The notes under the pieces were generated by a model. That model worked only from the letters and a program-made list of their open reading frames with translations, had not been told where the DNA came from and searched no databases. A program made the position numbers and the translations under genes. 52,344 nucleotides of DNA from Pseudomonadota bacterium (GTDB lineage Bacteria > Pseudomonadota > Alphaproteobacteria > Rhizobiales > Aestuariivirgaceae). The stretch is from positions 1 to 52,344 of the forward strand of contig CAUJIO010000081.1 of assembly GCA_963205315.1 (NCBI GenBank), in the 5' to 3' direction. Shown in pieces: positions 43,154-52,344 of this stretch; the first letter of the stretch is position 1, and each line of letters begins with the position of its first letter.

Positions 43154-44625
43154 GCCTCGTCCTCGTACCAGGTCCGCCCGTCGCGCTCGATCAGTGCCAC
43201 GGCAGCAGAAGGGCCCCAGGTGCCGGAGGTGTATGGCTTCGGCAATTCGCTCGACCCCGACCAGGCCTCGAGGATCGGGTCGATCCAGGCCCATGCGGCT
43301 TCGACTTCGTCGCGGCGCATGAACAGTGTCTGGCTGCCGCGCACCACGTCCATGAGCAGGCGTTCATATGCGTCAGGGTTGCGGACGCCAAATGCATCGG
43401 CAAAACTCATGTCGAGAGGCACATGGCTCAGGCGCATGCCGCCGGGGCCGGGATCCTTGATCATCAGCCAGAGCTTGACGCCTTCATCGGGCTGCAGGCG
43501 GATCACCAGCCGGTTGGGAGCGATCGGTCCGGCAGAGGGCTCGAACACCGAATGCGGGATCGGCTTGAAGGTGACGATGATTTCCGACTCGCGTGATGGC
43601 AGGCGCTTTCCGGTGCGGAGATAGAAGGGCACGTTGCTCCAGCGCCAGTTGGCGATCTCGGCTTTGAGGGCCACGAAGGTTTCGGTCTTCGAGGTGCTGT
43701 CGCCCAGCTCGTCGAGGTAGCCTTTCACGGCGCCGCCTTCGCCCGCACCGGCGCGATATTGTCCGCGTACGGAGAGATTGGCCACGGCATCGCCGGTGAT
43801 CGGCTTCAGCGCCTTCAGCACTTTCAGCTTCTCGTCACGGAGCGCATCCGCTGCCGTCGAGGTCGGCGGTTCCATGGCGACAAGGCAGAGGAGCTGCAGC
43901 ATGTGGTTCTGCACCATGTCGCGGAGCGCGCCCGCTGTATCATAGTACCCGGCGCGGCCCTCGACGCCCAGGGTCTCGGCAACGGTGATCTGCACGTGAT
44001 CGATGTGGCCGGAATTCCATACGGGCTCGAACAGGGCGTTGGCGAAACGCAGCGCCATGAGGTTCTGCACCGTCTCTTTTCCGAGATAGTGATCGATGCG
44101 GTAGATCTGCGGTTCGGCGAAGACCTTGCCGATCGACTCGTTCAGGGCGCGGGCCGAGGCACCAGACTTGCCGAGCGGCTTTTCGATGACGACGCGGGTG
44201 CGTTCGGTGATCAGGTTGTGTGATCCCAGCCGGTCGCAGATCGGACCGAAGAGATCGGGGCCGACGGCCAGATAGAAGACGCGGACGCGGTCGCGATCCT
44301 TGAGTGCCTTCTCGAGGTCCAGCCAACCGGTCTCCTGCGAGGCCTCGGCGGCGACATAGGAGAGGCGCTCGAGGAAACGGGCCATGCAGTCGGCGGGGCG
44401 GTCGGCTTCCGGTACGTGGGCTTCAATCGCCGCTTGAGCAAACTTCCGGAATTCCGCATCTGACATGGCACGGCGGGAGGATCCGATGATGCGCGCTCCC
44501 GGCGGCAGCTGGCCTTGCAGGTCGCGGTGGAACAATGCCGGGAGCAGCTTGCGCTGGGCAAGATCTCCCGTGGCGCCGAAGACCACGAGGTCGAATAGGT
44601 CGACCGGAATGATGCGGGGGGTCAT
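43150..44625 (-). CDS. zwf: Glucose-6-phosphate 1-dehydrogenase
   Basis: A 491-residue enzyme that oxidises glucose 6-phosphate to 6-phosphogluconolactone with NAD(P). GATGDLAQRKL at 17-27 is the coenzyme-binding turn, EKPLGKS near 148-154 the family lysine site, and RIDHYLGKE at 176-184 the active-site signature with the catalytic histidine. The ATG at 44623-44625 has GGAAAG 8 bases upstream and gives the standard N-terminus. It is the first gene of zwf-pgl-edd-eda and diverges from a fructokinase-like gene. Confidence 0.95.
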   Translation of the reverse strand: MTPRIIPVDLFDLVVFGATGDLAQRKLLPALFHRDLQGQLPPGARIIGSSRRAMSDAEFRKFAQAAIEAHVPEADRPADCMARFLERLSYVAAEASQETGWLDLEKALKDRDRVRVFYLAVGPDLFGPICDRLGSHNLITERTRVVIEKPLGKSGASARALNESIGKVFAEPQIYRIDHYLGKETVQNLMALRFANALFEPVWNSGHIDHVQITVAETLGVEGRAGYYDTAGALRDMVQNHMLQLLCLVAMEPPTSTAADALRDEKLKVLKALKPITGDAVANLSVRGQYRAGAGEGGAVKGYLDELGDSTSKTETFVALKAEIANWRWSNVPFYLRTGKRLPSRESEIIVTFKPIPHSVFEPSAGPIAPNRLVIRLQPDEGVKLWLMIKDPGPGGMRLSHVPLDMSFADAFGVRNPDAYERLLMDVVRGSQTLFMRRDEVEAAWAWIDPILEAWSGSSELPKPYTSGTWGPSAAVALIERDGRTWYEDEA

Positions 44626-44655
44626 GATTGTCTTTCCGCTTATTTCTGATGTGCG

Positions 44656-44706
44656 CCGCTCAATTAGCGGATTTAGCGTCTCAGTCAAATAATACGACAA
44701 TATGTC
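44656..44706. promoter_or_regulatory. Inverted repeats in the zwf / fructokinase divergent promoter region
   Basis: Two short dyads lie in the 157-base gap. CCGCT-CAATT-AGCGG at 44656-44670 would fold in the zwf leader, and GACA-ATA-TGTC at 44696-44706 lies further upstream and includes, on the minus strand, TTGACA. They are candidate sites for a sugar-phosphate regulator coordinating both operons; none of its identity is visible here. Confidence 0.35.
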
Positions 44707-44782
44707 AACACAAGTGATTTATTGCCTTTTTCTTCGGAATGCCTCATAGTTGCTTATAAATCAGAGTGTTGGGGAGGCCCTT

Positions 44783-45706
44783 ATGATTGTTTGCTGCGGC
44801 GAGGCGCTGATCGACTTTTTGCCCAGAAAATCGGCAGATGGAGCTTCCGTGTACCAGCCGTTCTGCGGCGGGTCGGTATATAATACAGTGATCGCGTTGG
44901 GCCGTCTCGGCATCAAGACCGGGTTTTTCAACGGTATTTCCACGGATTTCTTTGGTGACATGCTGCGCGATGGCCTCAAAGCCAGCAATGTCGACATTTC
45001 CCATGCCAAGGTCTGGGACAAGCCATCGACGCTGGCCTTCGTCAAGCTGACCGATGGCCATGCGCGCTATTCCTTCTTCGACGACAATTCAGCCGGCCGC
45101 ATGCTGACGAAGAAGGATTGGCCGAAGCTGGCGGCAAAGGTTCAGGCTCTGCATTTCGGCTCGATCAGCCTCATTCCGGAACCCGGTGGTTCGACACTCG
45201 AGGCGCTGATGAAGCGCGAAGCGAAGACGCGCGTCGTGTCGCTCGATCCCAATATCCGCCCCGGCCAGATCAAGGACCGCCGCGCCCATCTGGCCCGCCT
45301 GACACGGATGATCGCCATGGCCGACATCGTGAAGATTTCGGATGAAGACGTTGCATGGATGACCGGCAAGTCCGAATTTGCCAAGACCGCGAAGAAGTGG
45401 CTCAAGTCAGGCGCGAGAATTGTCGTCGTCACGCGCGGCGGCGATGGCGTTGAAGCCTATACCGCGAATTTCGCCCTGCATCAGCCGGCGGTGTCGGTGA
45501 AGGTTGCCGATACGGTTGGTGCGGGCGACACGTTCACGGCCGGATTGCTGGCGGCGCTGTCGAAGGCGAAGCTGCTGACCAAGAAGAAGCTGGCCAGCAT
45601 CTCGCAGGCCGATCTCGAGGCGGCGCTTTCGTTCGCTGCCCGTGCGGCAGCCGTCACCGTGTCGCGTCCTGGTGCCGACCCCCCCTGGGCGCATGAGCTG
45701 GCTTGA
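44783..45706 (+). CDS. PfkB-family carbohydrate kinase, probable fructokinase
   Basis: A 307-residue kinase. GEALIDFLPR at the N-terminus, CGGSVYNTVIALGRLG and the C-terminal DTVGAGDTFTAGLLAAL are classic PfkB signatures, with the last Asp as catalytic base. Similarity to rhizobial fructokinases and its position divergent from zwf suggest phosphorylation of fructose to fructose 6-phosphate for the Entner-Doudoroff route. GGGGAGG precedes the ATG at 44783. Its stop shares one base with the next start (TGATG). Confidence 0.87.
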   Translation: MIVCCGEALIDFLPRKSADGASVYQPFCGGSVYNTVIALGRLGIKTGFFNGISTDFFGDMLRDGLKASNVDISHAKVWDKPSTLAFVKLTDGHARYSFFDDNSAGRMLTKKDWPKLAAKVQALHFGSISLIPEPGGSTLEALMKREAKTRVVSLDPNIRPGQIKDRRAHLARLTRMIAMADIVKISDEDVAWMTGKSEFAKTAKKWLKSGARIVVVTRGGDGVEAYTANFALHQPAVSVKVADTVGAGDTFTAGLLAALSKAKLLTKKKLASISQADLEAALSFAARAAAVTVSRPGADPPWAHELA

Positions 45707-46410
45707 TGGATCCGTCCAGGATACCGAGACTGACCGAAGCCCATATCCGGCTGGTGCACCGCGAAATTGCCGACAGTGGCGCATGGCCGGGTGCCGACCA
45801 CTTCACCGACGCACAATATGACGAGCATCTGGGCGACTTCCTGCGGGACCGGCCGGAAGGTCCGCTTGCTGTGTTCGCCTATGGGTCACTAATCTGGAAA
45901 CCGGTCTTCGAGCCGGCTCAACGCAGGCGCGGCACGGCGCTCGGCTGGGAGAGGAGATTCACGCTGCGGCTCAAGCGTTTCCGTGGAACGCCAGAGTGTC
46001 CCGGCCTGATGATGCAGATCGACCGCGGCGATACGTGTGACGGCGTGCTCCATACGGTTCCGCCTAGTACGGAGTGGGAAACGCTCAGCCTCGTGTGGCG
46101 GCGCGAGATGACCGTCAGGCCGCCCGGCAATTATCCGCGCTGGATCGAGGTCCGGACCGGGCAGGGCGTGGAACGGGCCATTGCATTTACCGCCAACCCT
46201 GAAAGCCCGAATTATGCTGGAAAACTTGCCTTCGACGAGGTGGCTGAATGCCTGTCGCAAGCCTGCGGGCATTGGGGTTCGGGCGCTGAGTACCTGCTCC
46301 AGACAGTCCTCGCGCTGGAGACGGAAGGAATACATGATCCATATCTCTGGGCATTGCAGGAGCGCGTGGCGGAACTGATCGACCAACGGGTCGGCAAGCC
46401 GCATCCCTGA
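45706..46410 (+). CDS. ChaC-like gamma-glutamylcyclotransferase
   Basis: A 234-residue protein of the ChaC family, which cleaves glutathione to 5-oxoproline and Cys-Gly. The substrate-binding loop FAYGSLIWKP is near residues 50-60, and the region RFRGTPECPGLMMQID follows as in family members. The extended N-terminus before the YGSL loop, about 50 residues, is common in proteobacterial ChaC. The ATG at 45706 overlaps the fructokinase stop by one base, so the gene is co-transcribed despite no metabolic link; it might serve glutathione turnover under sugar or osmotic stress (inference). Confidence 0.85.
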   Translation: MDPSRIPRLTEAHIRLVHREIADSGAWPGADHFTDAQYDEHLGDFLRDRPEGPLAVFAYGSLIWKPVFEPAQRRRGTALGWERRFTLRLKRFRGTPECPGLMMQIDRGDTCDGVLHTVPPSTEWETLSLVWRREMTVRPPGNYPRWIEVRTGQGVERAIAFTANPESPNYAGKLAFDEVAECLSQACGHWGSGAEYLLQTVLALETEGIHDPYLWALQERVAELIDQRVGKPHP

Positions 46411-46458
46411 CCAGCAGTGCAGCTTGACAACTGCAACCGCTCCGCCTTGTTGAGCGGC

Positions 46459-48891
46459 ATGGATTTTCCCGTCGACGCCGTCATCCCGCAATTGTCGGAG
46501 GCGCTCGCCCATGGTCCCGCCGCGCTGCTCGTGGCGGAACCGGGTGCGGGCAAGACGACACGCGTGCCGCTGAAGCTGCTCGATCAAGCCTGGCTCAAGG
46601 GCCAGAAGATCGTCATGCTCGAACCCCGCCGCCTGGCGGCCCGCAACGCGGCCCATCGCATGGCCGAAACGCTGGGTGACGAGATCGGCGGAACGGTCGG
46701 TTATGCCGTGCGGCTGGATCGCAAGGTGGGACCACGCACCCGCATCGAGGTGGTCACCGAGGGCATCCTGACGCGGCGCCTGCAGACCGATCCGGAGCTC
46801 ACCGGCGTCGGCCTCATCATCTTCGACGAATTCCACGAGCGCTCGCTTGACGCCGATCTGGGCCTTGCCATGACGCTGGATATCCAGCGTGGCCTTCGCG
46901 ATGATCTGAAAATCCTCGTGATGTCGGCCACGCTCGATGCGGCGCGGGTTTCGGCGCATCTGGGGCAGGCGCCGGTGATCGATGCGCCGGGCCGGGTCTT
47001 TCCGGTCGAGACCCGTTATCTGGACAAGGCACAGCGCCAGACGATTTCGGCGGATGCGATGCGCGCCGTGCATCGGGCGCTCACCGAAACCGACAAGAGC
47101 ATTCTGGTGTTCCTGCCGGGCGAAGCAGAGATCCGCCGCACCGAGGACCTGCTGAATTCCTCCGGCCTGCCGAAAGGGACGGTGGTGCGGCCGCTCTACG
47201 GTGCCATGAGTTTTGCCGAGCAGGACGCGGCGATCAGGCCGTCGCCTGCGGGCGAGCGCAAGATCGTGCTGGCGACGACGATTGCCGAGACCAGCTTGAC
47301 CATCGATGGCATCGGCGCCGTCATCGACACCGGTTTCAAGCGTGTGCCTCGTTTTGACCCCGCATCCGGCATGACGGCTTTGGATACAGTGCGGGTGTCA
47401 TTGGCATCGGCAGATCAACGGCGGGGCCGCGCCGGCCGCCTCGGTCCCGGCATCGGCTATCGCCTGTGGCCCGAAGCCGAGACGCGGGCGCTCAAACCCC
47501 ATGACGAACCCGAAATCTTCGTCGCCGATCTGGCGCCGCTGGTGCTGGAACTCAGCGCCTGGGGAGTAACAGATGCATCCGCGCTGCCGTGGCTCGATCC
47601 GCCGCCGCCGGCACCTTTCGCGCAGGCGCAGGATCTGCTGCGGCGGTTGGAGGCGGTCGATACCACGGGCAAGATCACGGCCATGGGCAAGCAGATGGTG
47701 CGCCTGCCGCTGCATCCGCGCCTTGCCCACATGGTGGTCAAGGGACAGAGTGCACTCGCCGCCGATCTCGCCGCCATGCTGTCGGAGCGTGACGGGCTGC
47801 CGCGCGACGTGGGCGCCGACATCACGGCGCGGCTGGCACAGGTGCGCGGCGGGGCGCGCGACCGCATCCGCCAGACCGCCAAGCAGATCCGGCAGATCGC
47901 CGGGTTCAAGGAGGGGGGATCGGACATGAGCGCCGGTGTGCTCGTCGCCCTGGCGTTTCCGGATCGCATCGCGCAGCGCCGCGGCGGTGACCGGCGCTAC
48001 CGCCTGTCAGGCGGCGGCGGTGCCATTCTGCCAGAGCATGACGCGCTGATGACAGAGGACTTCCTGGCAGTGGCGACGACCGATGGCGCCTCGGGCGACC
48101 AGAAGATCCATCTCGCGGCGCCCCTGTCGCTCAAGGAAATCGAGGAGCATTTCGGCGATCAGATCGAGTCGCGCGATGGCTGCTTCTGGGATGGCCGCGC
48201 GCGCGCCGTCAGCGCCACGAAATCCCGCCGGCTTGGCGCACTGGTGCTGGAGGAACGCCCGTCGGCGAATGCCGATCCGGAGATGATCGCGCAAGCCATG
48301 TCTGACGGTGTAGGTGAGATGGGGCTGACCTCCCTGCCGTGGAGCGAGGGCGCCATGAGCCTCAAGGCACGCGTCATGTTCATCCGACGCCTGTACCCGG
48401 ATGACGGCTGGCCTGACCTCTCGGACGCCACGCTGCTGGCCACACTCGATGACTGGCTGAAACCCTACCTCGCCGGCATCAGCCGCAAGGCGCATCTTGA
48501 CCGGCTGGACATGCACCAGATCATCCAGGGGCTGATTCCGCACGAGTTGCTGCGCAAGATGGACCGCCTGGCGCCGGTGCGGATCGAGGTGCCGTCAGGG
48601 GCCGACGTGCGCATCGATTACGAGACCGAGGGCGATCCGGTGTTGCGGGTGCGCCTGCAGGAGATGTTCGGCCTCGCCCGCACGCCGGCGATTGCCGAAG
48701 GCCGAAGCCCGCTTCGAATCGAATTGCTGTCGCCCGCCGGACGGCCGCTGGCCGTGACCCAGTCGCTGGAGACCTTCTGGACCAACGGTTATCCCTCCGT
48801 GCGCTCCGACATGCGCGGCCGCTACCCGAAACATGCCTGGCCCGAGGATCCACTCAACGCAGAGCCGGTGAAGCCGCGGCGGTTGAGGTGA
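46459..48891 (+). CDS. hrpB: ATP-dependent helicase HrpB
   Basis: An 810-residue DEAH-box helicase. Motif I is AEPGAGKTTRVPL near residues 25-37, motif II is DEFHERSLDADL, motif III is MSATLD, and motif VI is QRRGRAGRLGPG. The large C-terminal region, including the end segment QSLETFWTNGYPSVRSDMRGRYPKHAWPEDP, is specific to HrpB. The cellular role of HrpB is little understood; it is presumed to act on RNA. I prefer the ATG at 46459 over a GTG at 46417 because HrpB proteins start with this MDFPVD-type sequence. The downstream 118 bases, AT-richer, begin the accessory patch. Confidence 0.92.
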   Translation: MDFPVDAVIPQLSEALAHGPAALLVAEPGAGKTTRVPLKLLDQAWLKGQKIVMLEPRRLAARNAAHRMAETLGDEIGGTVGYAVRLDRKVGPRTRIEVVTEGILTRRLQTDPELTGVGLIIFDEFHERSLDADLGLAMTLDIQRGLRDDLKILVMSATLDAARVSAHLGQAPVIDAPGRVFPVETRYLDKAQRQTISADAMRAVHRALTETDKSILVFLPGEAEIRRTEDLLNSSGLPKGTVVRPLYGAMSFAEQDAAIRPSPAGERKIVLATTIAETSLTIDGIGAVIDTGFKRVPRFDPASGMTALDTVRVSLASADQRRGRAGRLGPGIGYRLWPEAETRALKPHDEPEIFVADLAPLVLELSAWGVTDASALPWLDPPPPAPFAQAQDLLRRLEAVDTTGKITAMGKQMVRLPLHPRLAHMVVKGQSALAADLAAMLSERDGLPRDVGADITARLAQVRGGARDRIRQTAKQIRQIAGFKEGGSDMSAGVLVALAFPDRIAQRRGGDRRYRLSGGGGAILPEHDALMTEDFLAVATTDGASGDQKIHLAAPLSLKEIEEHFGDQIESRDGCFWDGRARAVSATKSRRLGALVLEERPSANADPEMIAQAMSDGVGEMGLTSLPWSEGAMSLKARVMFIRRLYPDDGWPDLSDATLLATLDDWLKPYLAGISRKAHLDRLDMHQIIQGLIPHELLRKMDRLAPVRIEVPSGADVRIDYETEGDPVLRVRLQEMFGLARTPAIAEGRSPLRIELLSPAGRPLAVTQSLETFWTNGYPSVRSDMRGRYPKHAWPEDPLNAEPVKPRRLR

Positions 48892-49009
48892 AGAGGCTTG
48901 TGCGTATGAAGACTCGCCTGAATTGATTTGGACAGAGATTGAAGTGTTTGTTGCGTTTCAGCTGAATTCGCGACCGCCGGGACGTATGACAATAGTATGA
49001 TCCTAGCTG

Positions 49010-49501
49010 TTAATCAGGCAGTATGTAGCCGGGTACAAGGGCGATTAGCTTCTCGGTCTGCTCATTGACAGCTGCGTTGTGGTTCTTAACCGCGTTCTCA
49101 TGAACAATAGTCAACCTGTTGCCGGGCTGCTTGCGGTCATCGACAATTACTGTTCGTTTCGTACGCGCATGCTTTGCCCACAGACAATGGACCCAATCAT
49201 TCCTTGTTTTCGACAGCTTAGACAGCGAGCAAATGCACTGAACAATGTCTTCCTTATTGAGATTCTTTGGGTTGTCCCAAGCCTCAAGAAGTGAACTGAG
49301 CATCTTTATTTTCGACTCAAGATTTGGAACTCTTGAGAAGATTAGAATTGCTTTGTCGGGGTGGATAGCCATAACTTCAGCCATGCACATGCAGAGCATG
49401 GCTTCTGCTTTCGACCAGGATACGATCATATTGCCGAGTGCCGTAGCCGTTCCCGGATCATGATCGAGGTTAGAAATTTCATCATATCGGTCGTCATTCA
49501 T
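49010..49501 (-). CDS. HEPN-like protein of unknown function
   Basis: A 163-residue, mostly helical protein in AT-richer DNA than its neighbours. Near residues 100-105 it reads RNDWVH, matching the R-x4-6-H active-site motif of HEPN ribonucleases, preceded by a helix with SLSKLSKT. Such domains occur in toxins, abortive-infection systems and defence proteins, but also in harmless relatives. I start it at the ATG at 49499-49501 because of GAGG upstream; an upstream in-frame ATG at 49549 would add 16 residues. No antitoxin-like MNT gene is adjacent. The family call is based on one short motif and helical character only. Confidence 0.5.
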   Translation of the reverse strand: MNDDRYDEISNLDHDPGTATALGNMIVSWSKAEAMLCMCMAEVMAIHPDKAILIFSRVPNLESKIKMLSSLLEAWDNPKNLNKEDIVQCICSLSKLSKTRNDWVHCLWAKHARTKRTVIVDDRKQPGNRLTIVHENAVKNHNAAVNEQTEKLIALVPGYILPD

Positions 49502-49613
49502 GTCCAAATCCTCTGACGACAAGAATCCAGCAGAAACTCTGAAGCCCATGCTCTAGTAGCCACTTCATCTAAGTCGATAAGGTGGGCCAGAAAATCTCCA
49601 GATTCCACGAGCG

Positions 49614-50086
49614 CTAGACAAACCCGTCCGAATTTCGCACGTTCCGGGGCGGATTGAACTTTCCTGTGCGAAACTGAGCTCCACATTGCTTGCAATCGAA
49701 AGTTTCCACCCCACAGCTTTCATCAGAGCTATGCAAATGAGATTTCTTTCCGTTTACATAACAGTTCTGACAGATGTAATGAGGAGGTTCAGTTCCCGTT
49801 TCTTCCAGTTTCAGGGAGTAGACAGACACTCCAGGGGAAGTTGTTTAAGTTCATAACGCTCCTTCTCACCTTCCCACTCCGCCATGCGCCGCATTTCCGC
49901 TTCAAGTTGGCTTATTCGCCGAACCATTTCAGCTTGTGCAATCTGTGCTGAAAGGAGTCTCTCTTGTAGATCCATTACAGCCGCATTTCGCGCTGTTGCA
50001 TCACTCATATCCTTTATGTTCTTAGCAACATTCAGCATAGTCTTGAACGCACCAATACCAGCATATAGTTCACCGCCAGAAACCAT
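49614..50086 (-). pseudogene. Coiled-coil/zinc-ribbon protein gene interrupted by a frameshift
   Basis: Two leftward frames that overlap read as one protein. The first (50086 down to 49811) gives about 80 residues with a coiled coil (AQAEMVRRISQLEAEMRRMAE) and ends shortly after ERYELKQLP. The second (49829 down to 49614) gives YSLKLEETGTEPPHYICQNC and later CKQC, a zinc ribbon. Adding one C to the CCCC run (plus-strand GGGG at 49834-49837) joins them as ELKQLPPGVSVYSLKLEET, without a stop. I recall similar undescribed full-length proteins with this coiled coil plus zinc ribbon order. It is either a true pseudogene, a slipped homopolymer, or a sequencing error. Confidence 0.65.
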
Positions 50087-50326
50087 ACTTTATCTCCCAC
50101 TATGAAGTGACAATGGTCCGACTCACCTTGCGTAAATTTTTATCACTGACCGTGCGGCTTATCATCCCCTGAAAACCCTTTATCGAATATCTTTTGACTC
50201 GAGATTCCGTCATCTAGCCAACAAATCTCAAAGGTGCGTTCTGATATTCTGGTGGCCGTCAAATACGTTCATTGCAAAGATTAGCATCCCAGACTTCATG
50301 AATTTTCGGTGCCGCAGACACATGTA

Positions 50327-50354
50327 TTGACATTTATTCCTATTGGTGTATAGT
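50327..50354 (+). promoter_or_regulatory. Strong sigma-70-type promoter
   Basis: TTGACA at 50327-50332 and TATAGT at 50349-50354 are separated by 16 bases, close to consensus. Transcription would begin near 50361, and AAAGGAGGGG with an ATG at 50385 follows. It is the best-looking promoter in the window and reads toward the unassigned GC-rich stretch and lepA. Confidence 0.6.
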
Positions 50355-50384
50355 CCTATTCAGGCTGTTCCAAAGGAGGGGACG

Positions 50385-50711
50385 ATGTCGACAGCGTCTC
50401 GAGATTGCGGAATGGCCGGCGGCTCCTGCGGTGGTGGGCGTCACGCACCCGCCACTCCGGGCGTCCGGGCCTGGCCCCGGGGATACTACGATCCTCGCGC
50501 CGCATGGCAGTTAGGCAGCCGAAAGGCGTGGCCGAAGTGCGGGCCCCAAGACGATAACGCCGCGCCGCCGCGGAAGCGGGCGGACGGACAGGTGGCAAAC
50601 CTGACCTTCGCGAGACGGGCGCTTGCGCCATGTTTTTCTTCTATCTGCGCCATGCGCGAGCGCCGGAACCGGCACTCCCCTCCTTCTTCCTTTCCCCGGC
50701 CGCCGCCCTGA
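50385..50711 (+). CDS. Doubtful small open frame behind a strong promoter and ribosome binding site
   Basis: An ATG at 50385 with AAAGGAGGGG in front opens a 108-codon frame ending at 50711. The product is rich in Arg, Pro, Gly and Ala, contains several Cys near the N-terminus (DCGMAGGSCGGG), and has no domain I know. The composition resembles translated structured RNA or GC-rich spacer, and other frames on both strands are open as well. I list it because the expression signals are unusually good. It may instead mark a transcribed non-coding element. Confidence 0.22.
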   Translation: MSTASRDCGMAGGSCGGGRHAPATPGVRAWPRGYYDPRAAWQLGSRKAWPKCGPQDDNAAPPRKRADGQVANLTFARRALAPCFSSICAMRERRNRHSPPSSFPRPPP

Positions 50712-50853
50712 GCGCCGGGCGGCGCGACACCTGTCCATCGTCTCAAGCCATGCCTAAGTCCCATGGCCGGAAAAGCCGCGCCGGAGGGCCGCCATCGGCC
50801 CACTGCAGCGTGCTTGACCTCGCGGGGCTTGCCTGCCAAACACCGCGGCAATC

Positions 50854-52344
<1,491 letters not shown>

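Larger units (their letters stand above)
50087..50853. other. 767-base stretch without a recognised gene
   Basis: The left part (to about 50384) is AT-rich and holds nothing I recognise apart from a strong promoter near its end. The right part (50385-50853) is strongly GC-rich. It contains an open frame from the ATG at 50385 to 50711 with a good ribosome binding site, but the 108-residue product is Arg/Pro/Gly-rich and without recognisable domain, which looks non-coding. A perfect stem CGCCGCCC/GGGCGGCG lies at 50701-50724. This part could be a leader of lepA, a structured RNA or a repeat. Confidence 0.5.

Noticed and set aside
50087-50330. A tRNA or integration site bordering the AT-rich patch
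   Set aside because: No cloverleaf, CCA-ended sequence, direct repeat pair or integrase was found.
50600-50853. Possible RNase P RNA, tmRNA or SRP RNA in the GC-rich stretch before lepA
   Set aside because: I looked for their conserved core sequences, such as the RNase P GAGGAAAGTCCGGGC block, and did not find them.

Overview
The window looks like chromosomal DNA of an alphaproteobacterium, most likely of the order Hyphomicrobiales (Rhizobiales). Genes are GC-rich with strong G/C preference at third codon positions. Several starts are TTG or GTG. The central carbon genes are in the rhizobial order zwf-pgl-edd-eda. Taxonomy is inferred from gene content and style, not from a marker search.

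Layout. 1-109: start of a leftward gene cut by the window edge. 275-3844: rightward operon of an L-2-hydroxyglutarate oxidase-like flavoprotein, a shikimate-dehydrogenase-like protein, a cupin phosphoglucose isomerase-like protein and an UlaG-like metallo-hydrolase. 3848-5910: leftward class III aminotransferase and sulfotransferase. 6037-13566: a LysR regulator divergent from two tandem FAD-GcvT dehydrogenases and an MttB-family methyltransferase, apparently a methylated-amine demethylation unit. 13759-24796: a carbohydrate locus with a CUT1 ABC transporter, an FGGY kinase, an M42 hydrolase and a BtpA/SgcQ protein, and, divergently, a TIM-barrel isomerase, a PfkB kinase and a SIS isomerase. 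The M42-BtpA pairing recalls sgcX-sgcQ of Escherichia coli, but here the importer is an ABC system.

24900-25818: a small glycine-zipper membrane protein and an exported Asp-rich/Lys-Ala-rich protein. 25949-34300: mixed catabolic genes (malonyl-CoA ligase, class I aminotransferase, beta-hydroxyacid dehydrogenase, aldehyde dehydrogenase, DMT exporter, FAH-family hydrolase, nicotinamidase, glucokinase). 34420-37563: peptide release factor 3, a DUF599 membrane protein, a lipocalin-like protein and a DUF1127-like small protein. 37689-39897: a LysR regulator tail-to-tail with two tandem SDR-fold proteins that carry both halohydrin dehalogenase signature motifs. 39990-45706: the Entner-Doudoroff set (eda, edd, pgl, zwf) with a divergent fructokinase-like gene; with glk this routes hexoses to pyruvate and glyceraldehyde 3-phosphate. 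45706-48891: a ChaC-like cyclotransferase and the helicase HrpB.

48892-50384 is an AT-richer accessory patch holding a HEPN-like protein and a coiled-coil/zinc-ribbon gene that seems broken by one missing base. It is followed by a strong promoter and a GC-rich stretch of unknown role, then lepA, which runs off the right edge. No tRNA, rRNA, CRISPR array, integrase or transposase was recognised. The most interesting points are the paired halohydrin dehalogenase-like genes, the sgc-like ABC sugar locus, and the MttB homologue next to two GcvT dehydrogenases without a visible corrinoid partner.
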